From the NCBI RefSeq assembly GCF_904424705.1, contig NZ_CAJGBF010000011.1, positions 1 to 64,000 of the forward strand: a stretch of DNA of 64,000 nucleotides, read 5' to 3'. A program made the translations under genes and the position numbers. The notes under the pieces are model-generated. The model was not told the DNA's origin, searched no databases, and worked only from the letters and a program-made list of their open reading frames with translations. The stretch is from Rossellomorea arthrocnemi (GTDB lineage Bacteria > Bacillota > Bacilli > Bacillales > Bacillaceae_B). Shown here in pieces: positions 58,993 through 64,000 of the stretch; positions within the stretch are counted from its first letter, which is position 1; every line of letters starts with the position of its first letter.

Positions 58993-61900
58993 TTGAGAAA
59001 AAAGTGGATTAAGTTAATATTAGTCTTTACTTTAATAATGACGGGTGTTGCTGCTTTTAAGTCAGATGTAAAAGCAGCTTCCCCTCATGCTGTTGAATCA
59101 AGCGTATCGAATGCTTGGAATAGCGGTAATGTTAAGCTTGGATCAAAATCTAACTCATGGACAGGTGGTACTCGTCTAGTCTATGACGTATATAGTTCAA
59201 AATATCAATCCAATGGCTGGGAGATTCAAAGCAGAAATTTCACAGGAACAACAAAAAAGTATTTGAAATTTAGCGGATGGGCGGTTCTTGCAGGGTACAA
59301 ACGGCATACTTCATCTAATCAATCAACTCACATTGTGTTAAAGAAAACTTCAGGATCTTCAGGAGTAGGAACTACCAAAATATATAACACAATCCCTATT
59401 TCGATTGATGCTACTGAAGATCTTGAATATAACAACCAGGGCAGTGGGGTTTGGAATGAGTGTTCTGCCTCCGCTAGAAATAAGAATAATACAACCTGTA
59501 ACATGCGATATGATGACGTGGGTTTTACAGCTTATATTCCTTTAGATGAAATCTTCGCTAGCCAAAAGGAAGATGCAGAATGGAAATTATACATAGTTAA
59601 GAGAGTGGATAATCAAATTGTATATTCTTCTCTAATTGTTCCTTTTGAATTCAGTGCTTTATCTTATAACTCAGGTAAAGTAGACCTGTCCAGTGGGACC
59701 AATACTAGGCTTTTGCGGATGAATGACTATCCAGTAATTCGAAGGAATTATCCTAGACAACCGGCTTCGAGTGCTCCTAACGTTTACTTCACAAATGGAA
59801 ATTATTATACATCAATAGATATGGAAGAAAGTAAGACTGCGGTGTGGTATGGAGTAAATTATGGTGGTACTAAAAAATGGGCAAATACAGTGTACTGGAC
59901 CTTCGGGGGTTCACAAGCAGTATTAAGTTATACTCCTCCACCAGATACTCAACCTCCAATACATATTTCTCATGAATTAATAAATGAGAGGTATAAAAAT
60001 GGAAATGACTTCTGGGTCCAGCCTAATGATCAGGTTTATATTCGTTTGAGACAACGTGATCCAGACTCGGGAAACTTATTTCAATACTTGAGACTTGATG
60101 GTTCTGGCCAAGATGTAAGGTCGCAACATGATTTTATGGGTTCTTCTAGCAACCATAATGATTTCCAGACTAGTAGCAATCTCGACATAAATTCAGCAGC
60201 AAGAGAGGAAAACACATCTTATGGAAAGGTCAAATGGGGGGTTGTTCCTAAGATTCATGGAGACTCATTTAATGTCCTATATTATTATCGAGATAAAGAC
60301 AATAATTCTGTAGGTTACGATGACACTGGAATGAATTTAAGAGTAGATGGTGTGGCTCCTCAGTTAACCTCAAGTGGTGTTTATAATTATCGGTATAAGA
60401 ACGGTTCAGACTATTGGGTAAGACCAAACGATCAAATAAATGTAAAGATTAGACAATATGATCCTCACTCAGGGAATAACACTCAATATTTAAGACTTCT
60501 AGGTAGTGGTCAAGATGTAAGATCCTCTCACATATTCAGCTATTGGGAAGGTTACAATGATCAGTTTATGACTAGTACCCATGCGGCAATTGATTCAGCA
60601 AACAGAGAGGAACACTCGGGAGCATATTCTAAAGTGGATTGGGGAATTACGGCAAAAACCCATGGTGATTCCTATGCCATTCAATATTACACAAAGGATA
60701 ATGTCTCTAATGTAGATGGTTATAACAATATTGGGGCAAATTTACGAGTGGATGGAGTTGCGCCGACGGTTCAATTTAGAAATAGTGCTGATACAGCAGA
60801 TTATACTGGTAGAGATTGGGCGTTTTCACCTGTGGACGTTCGATTGAAATTTAACGATAGTGATTCAGGATATAAACGATCAAGATATTCCTGGTCCACT
60901 TCATCTAGCACACCGAGTAGCTGGTCAAGTTGGTCAACATCTTCAAACTATTCTGTTTCGAAAGCAAGCAAGGGTGAATGGTATCTGCATATACAAGCTG
61001 AGGACCATGTGGGCAACGTCGTAACCACCTATAAAGGACCTTATAAATATCACCAGATAAATTTAACTGCTCAAAGTATCGAGTTATTAGACTTGAATAA
61101 TCAGCCGATGAGTTCACTTATAAAAGGGAATAAATATATAGCGAAAATTGTGTACCAAAATACCGGAGATACGATCGCAGATGCGCATAAAGTAAATTTA
61201 ACGGATAATGGTCAATATTTGAATTATGTATCAGAAGGCAAACTGTGGCCAGGTGATACCCGTACCTCATATATTGAATTTACTGCAAACAGTTCGGGTT
61301 CTTCACGCACCTTCACATCAAATGTGGATGCAGGAAATTTAGTCGAAGAAACGAATGAAAATGATAATGATGTTTCTAAAACTATTAAGGTGAACGATCC
61401 CAATTTAAAAGGATTAAGTACAAGAGTACTAACGCCTACTGGTTATGATATAAATGAATTTGTTTATGGAGATACAGTGAGGGTCGTGGGTTATATACAT
61501 AGTGACGCACCCCTTGGCACTGTAAATCACACACATGTCTTAAATGGGAAAACACAAGGAAATATCACAGCAATTGATTACCCAAGTGCAATGAATCGAT
61601 CCGTTGTTAAAGAATATAAAAATTTAGCTCCTGGAGACTATTCAGTTAAAGCATTTGCAGATTATGATAATCGTATCATTGAATCAAATGAGGGGGATAA
61701 CTATTCTTCTACCGCTTATTTCACAGTTAAAGACAGGAATTTAACTGCTGATTCCATTGAGATTCTTGATATAAATGATAAGCCAGTTGACCATTTAACA
61801 ATAGGTGAGAAATATCATGCAAGATTCACCTATACAAACACCGGAGAGGTTACAGTTGGAAATCATATAAACAAAATGTTCGAGAATAATACCTATAGAG

Positions 61901-62763
61901 CAGGAGGAACAACATCATCTTCTCTTGACGCTGGGAAGACAAGAGTTCAAACCTGGGAATTTACACCTAAATCAAAAGGGAACGTTACTTTTAAAGGACA
62001 TGTAAATGAGACAAAACAAGTAATTGAATCAAATTATAACGATAATACAGTTTCTACATCCATCTATGTTAATGAAAAGCCAGAAATTACATTGACATAT
62101 AATCCTTCAGATGTTTTCGAGGGTGATAAAGTAGAAGTATGTGCTATTCCTACTGATGCTGATGGGGATCCCTTGGAAGTAACAATAGAAATGAATGAGA
62201 AGTCATCTGGATTTGTTGAAGTACTAAATAAAACAAATTTGTCTTCTGGTCAAAAAGTCTGTTATTACCTAAATCAATCTGAAGTTGGAGATTATGAATT
62301 TAAAGCGACCGTTGACGATGGTTACGATTCTTCTGATGTAACAATCTCATTTTATTCCAAACCACTTACTATCATAGGTCAAGTTTTACACACTCCCGAC
62401 TGGTTAAAACTCCATCAATCAAAAGGCAATCGTATAGATGAGTTTTATAGCGGAGAAAAGTTTGTTCTTGTAGCCAATACAACCAATTATCCAATCTCAA
62501 ACTTATCCGTAACCATGAATGCTGTACAGAAAAAAGGTACAATTTACAAGCCTAAGATCCCAATACCATATACGAGTGGGACAAGGCACCAAACAGAATA
62601 TGAAGATCCTATGTTGATGGAAACAGGAACAGCTCTTAAAAATGGACCTGCGGAATTTCACTTTGAAGTTGAATATACAAATGGAACTGTCAAGACAGAT
62701 GATGTCACCATCCAAATAATAGGAGATGTTTTTGAGTACTTTAAAATGCATAGAATTTATTAG
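58993..62763 (+). CDS. Large secreted repeat protein with CARDB-like domains
   Basis: A 1256-residue protein with a signal peptide (MRKKWIKLILVFTLIMTGVA, cleaved after VKA near 29). Residues about 320-455 and 460-590 are two copies of one domain, sharing YRYKNGSDYWVRPNDQ-like text, YLRLxGSGQDVRS and LRVDGVAP. Residues about 690-1025 hold three units of about 111 residues that look like CARDB adhesion domains, with ENDNDVS, EGDNYSS and YNDNTVS at their ends. No LPXTG motif or membrane anchor is present, so it would be released or held non-covalently. The TTG start has GGGAGGG upstream. Probably an adhesin for mating contact or host surface. Confidence 0.7.
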   Translation: MRKKWIKLILVFTLIMTGVAAFKSDVKAASPHAVESSVSNAWNSGNVKLGSKSNSWTGGTRLVYDVYSSKYQSNGWEIQSRNFTGTTKKYLKFSGWAVLAGYKRHTSSNQSTHIVLKKTSGSSGVGTTKIYNTIPISIDATEDLEYNNQGSGVWNECSASARNKNNTTCNMRYDDVGFTAYIPLDEIFASQKEDAEWKLYIVKRVDNQIVYSSLIVPFEFSALSYNSGKVDLSSGTNTRLLRMNDYPVIRRNYPRQPASSAPNVYFTNGNYYTSIDMEESKTAVWYGVNYGGTKKWANTVYWTFGGSQAVLSYTPPPDTQPPIHISHELINERYKNGNDFWVQPNDQVYIRLRQRDPDSGNLFQYLRLDGSGQDVRSQHDFMGSSSNHNDFQTSSNLDINSAAREENTSYGKVKWGVVPKIHGDSFNVLYYYRDKDNNSVGYDDTGMNLRVDGVAPQLTSSGVYNYRYKNGSDYWVRPNDQINVKIRQYDPHSGNNTQYLRLLGSGQDVRSSHIFSYWEGYNDQFMTSTHAAIDSANREEHSGAYSKVDWGITAKTHGDSYAIQYYTKDNVSNVDGYNNIGANLRVDGVAPTVQFRNSADTADYTGRDWAFSPVDVRLKFNDSDSGYKRSRYSWSTSSSTPSSWSSWSTSSNYSVSKASKGEWYLHIQAEDHVGNVVTTYKGPYKYHQINLTAQSIELLDLNNQPMSSLIKGNKYIAKIVYQNTGDTIADAHKVNLTDNGQYLNYVSEGKLWPGDTRTSYIEFTANSSGSSRTFTSNVDAGNLVEETNENDNDVSKTIKVNDPNLKGLSTRVLTPTGYDINEFVYGDTVRVVGYIHSDAPLGTVNHTHVLNGKTQGNITAIDYPSAMNRSVVKEYKNLAPGDYSVKAFADYDNRIIESNEGDNYSSTAYFTVKDRNLTADSIEILDINDKPVDHLTIGEKYHARFTYTNTGEVTVGNHINKMFENNTYRAGGTTSSSLDAGKTRVQTWEFTPKSKGNVTFKGHVNETKQVIESNYNDNTVSTSIYVNEKPEITLTYNPSDVFEGDKVEVCAIPTDADGDPLEVTIEMNEKSSGFVEVLNKTNLSSGQKVCYYLNQSEVGDYEFKATVDDGYDSSDVTISFYSKPLTIIGQVLHTPDWLKLHQSKGNRIDEFYSGEKFVLVANTTNYPISNLSVTMNAVQKKGTIYKPKIPIPYTSGTRHQTEYEDPMLMETGTALKNGPAEFHFEVEYTNGTVKTDDVTIQIIGDVFEYFKMHRIY

Positions 62764-62764
62764 T

Positions 62765-62798
62765 AAAGAGGAGCTGGTTAGACCAGCTCTTCTTTTTT
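62765..62798 (+). terminator. Terminator after the large surface protein gene
   Basis: GAGGAGCTGGT and ACCAGCTCTTC pair around a TAG loop, followed by TTTTTT. Confidence 0.75.
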
Positions 62799-62838
62799 AA
62801 TTAGTAACCCGCTTGTAAATTGGTTCTCTCCTATTTGC

Positions 62839-63033
62839 TTAATTAATGTAGGGAAGGGAACGATATGTTTTTGAAGGGAATTCACCTTCAAATGTATGAA
62901 TAACCATAATATTGTTTCCAAATAGTAACTCAAACGTCTCTTTAGCTAACTCCTCGCTAACACTTAAAATAGTAGCGTTCTTGAAATCCCCAGTTTCTTT
63001 TACGAATACAACCATACTATAAGTTTTAATCAT
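62839..63033 (-). CDS. Small hypothetical protein (64 aa)
   Basis: A 64-residue protein, MIKTYSMVVFVKETGDFKNA onward, with an alternating strand-helix-strand pattern (VVFVKE, ILSVSEELAKETFELLFG, IMVIHTFEG). AAAGGAG lies seven bases before the ATG, so I accept it as a real gene. It stands alone on the minus strand between two plus-strand units. No family recognised. Confidence 0.55.
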   Translation of the reverse strand: MIKTYSMVVFVKETGDFKNATILSVSEELAKETFELLFGNNIMVIHTFEGEFPSKTYRSLPYIN

Positions 63034-63463
63034 AAAAATTCTCCTTTTTACTCGAATTTGTGAACTTAAATAGCTCTACATACTAAATAATAAATGCTGC
63101 AGATCACGTTGGCACTTCCAAGCGAAACTAGTATTTTAAAAAAACTTAGAAAAATATATTCAAACTAAATAATTTTTGGTATAAAATGTATAAAATTACA
63201 TAAAGTTCTACTTATAACACTTTAATTTATCATGTCTTTAGGATATAATTCCTATATATACATATCACCTAGTACTAATATTTCTCCTATAAAATACGAT
63301 ACTAATAAAGATAGCTATCTTTGTTTTAGGGATATTTGTTGATTTTTTGAATAATAACCTCAATTATTTTATAACTTTGATAATTATTGTTGAATACCAC
63401 AATTAATGTATATGAATTTGGGTATAGTTATAGTAAATAACAGTTCAAGGCGAGGGAAATGAT
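63034..63463. other. AT-rich intergenic stretch, no gene seen
   Basis: About 430 bases of very AT-rich DNA with no coding frame and no clear repeat. It should hold the promoters of the flanking divergent genes, but I cannot fix them. Confidence 0.4.
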
Positions 63464-63838
63464 ATGTATTTATTAAACGAAAAGCGAAATATAAAGGGCG
63501 ATAAATTTATGGCATTAGCTGAAAGAAGCTACTTTTTTAAGAGAACATATCATTATTTGGATGAAAGTAAAGCTATGGAGTTAGTTTATATTTTACGTAG
63601 CAATTGCATTGAAACCGATAGAGATATCTCAGAAAGAGCAGAACCAATTGAATACGATTCACGACATATTGATTTAAGTTCTCTTCCTAAAGATATTGCT
63701 ACAGTAATCCATGAAAAAAAGAAATTTAGAGAACAATTTCTTTTAAAAAAGTCTGAAGTTGATTACCTTCAAGATAATTATAGTAATAATCTATTTGCTG
63801 TTAATAAGGAATTATTGGAACTTCTTAAAAATAATTAG
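63464..63838 (+). CDS. Hypothetical protein (124 aa)
   Basis: A 124-residue hydrophilic protein, helical by appearance, with an N-terminal basic region and a C-terminal helix rich in Leu/Lys/Glu (EKKKFREQFLLKKSEVDYLQ). GAGGGAA lies seven bases before the ATG. No motif recognised. Class A leader A4 follows it, so the next operon begins beyond the right edge. Confidence 0.5.
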   Translation: MYLLNEKRNIKGDKFMALAERSYFFKRTYHYLDESKAMELVYILRSNCIETDRDISERAEPIEYDSRHIDLSSLPKDIATVIHEKKKFREQFLLKKSEVDYLQDNYSNNLFAVNKELLELLKNN

Positions 63839-63884
63839 AACGGTATTTATTTGAACATATTATTGAAACACCTGGTCCCCAATA

Positions 63885-64000
63885 GTATACTTAATTCATA
63901 AGTATTTTTTCTTTATTTTCTATTGGCGACCATTAAGATAAGGTCAGCGGTTTTTTTATTAAATTTGAACGTGTAGCCTCTGGGCTAAGGTTAATTACTC
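63885..64000 (+). promoter_or_regulatory. Class A leader RNA A4, cut by window edge
   Basis: ATACTT...AAGTATTTTTTC is followed by GGCGACC (63925-63931), loop, GGTCAGCGGTTTTTTTATT, AAATTTGAAC and TAGCC-TCTG-GGCTA. GACC pairs with GGTC. The first 60 bases line up with A2. The terminator half is at or beyond the edge, and the gene it controls is not in the window. Confidence 0.6.

Overview
The window looks like part of a large, low-GC conjugative plasmid from a Bacillus-like Firmicute. The reasons are AT-rich DNA, strong Shine-Dalgarno sites with many TTG/GTG starts, a TubZ-type partition locus, a Gram-positive type IV secretion (T4SS) gene set, and Bacillus-style extended -10 promoters (TATGCTATAAT). 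No chromosomal housekeeping genes, rRNA, tRNA or CRISPR array were seen.

Layout. 1-9.3 kb is accessory: the edge of an IS3-like element, a DUF3800 protein, small membrane proteins, a XerS-like tyrosine recombinase, a GGDEF-EAL c-di-GMP protein and a protein built of DNA-binding-like repeats. 9.4-23.5 kb (minus strand) is the transfer block: VirB2-like pilin, PrgI/VirB3-like protein, a VirB4 ATPase apparently carried as two genes, a giant VirB6-like protein, a lytic transglycosylase/M23 endopeptidase and a VirB8-position protein. Upstream lie a DUF3854/Toprim primase-like protein, a DUF4258 protein, a MinD-like ATPase and a small HTH protein. 24.0-30.0 kb (plus) joins a Rad52-like annealing protein and a plasmid DnaN clamp to a PRTRC-like ubiquitin-type cassette: an E2-like protein, a Ub-like/JAMM fusion and a ThiF/E1-like protein. 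30-33.2 kb (minus) has a lipoprotein operon, a LAGLIDADG-like protein and a tyrosine-recombinase relative without a visible nucleophile. 33.4-40.4 kb is the maintenance region: a replication-initiator candidate with iteron-like repeats, candidate small RNAs, TubR-TubZ with 13-bp palindromic iterons, a TubY-like protein and a possible oriT. 40.4-48.8 kb (plus) has a replication-relaxation protein, a VirD4-type coupling protein, an S1-domain RNA-binding protein and a PD-(D/E)XK nuclease. 49.1-57.7 kb is a Tad-like pilus operon with four tiny pilin-like proteins and a CpaF/TadA ATPase broken by one stop codon. 58-62.8 kb encodes two secreted surface proteins.

The most notable signal is regulatory. 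Nearly every operon starts with an intrinsic terminator in its 5' leader. Sorted by sequence these leaders fall into two families, each with compensating base changes: class A (hairpin GGC-RACY...RGTY-AGCGG followed by a terminator, four copies) and class B (TGGGA-n-ACCCA mini-hairpin sharing an arm with a nested terminator, six copies). With intra-operon terminators and a plasmid-encoded S1 RNA-binding protein, this suggests a plasmid-wide attenuation or antitermination regulon. The sequence evidence for the RNA elements is direct; the mechanism is inference.
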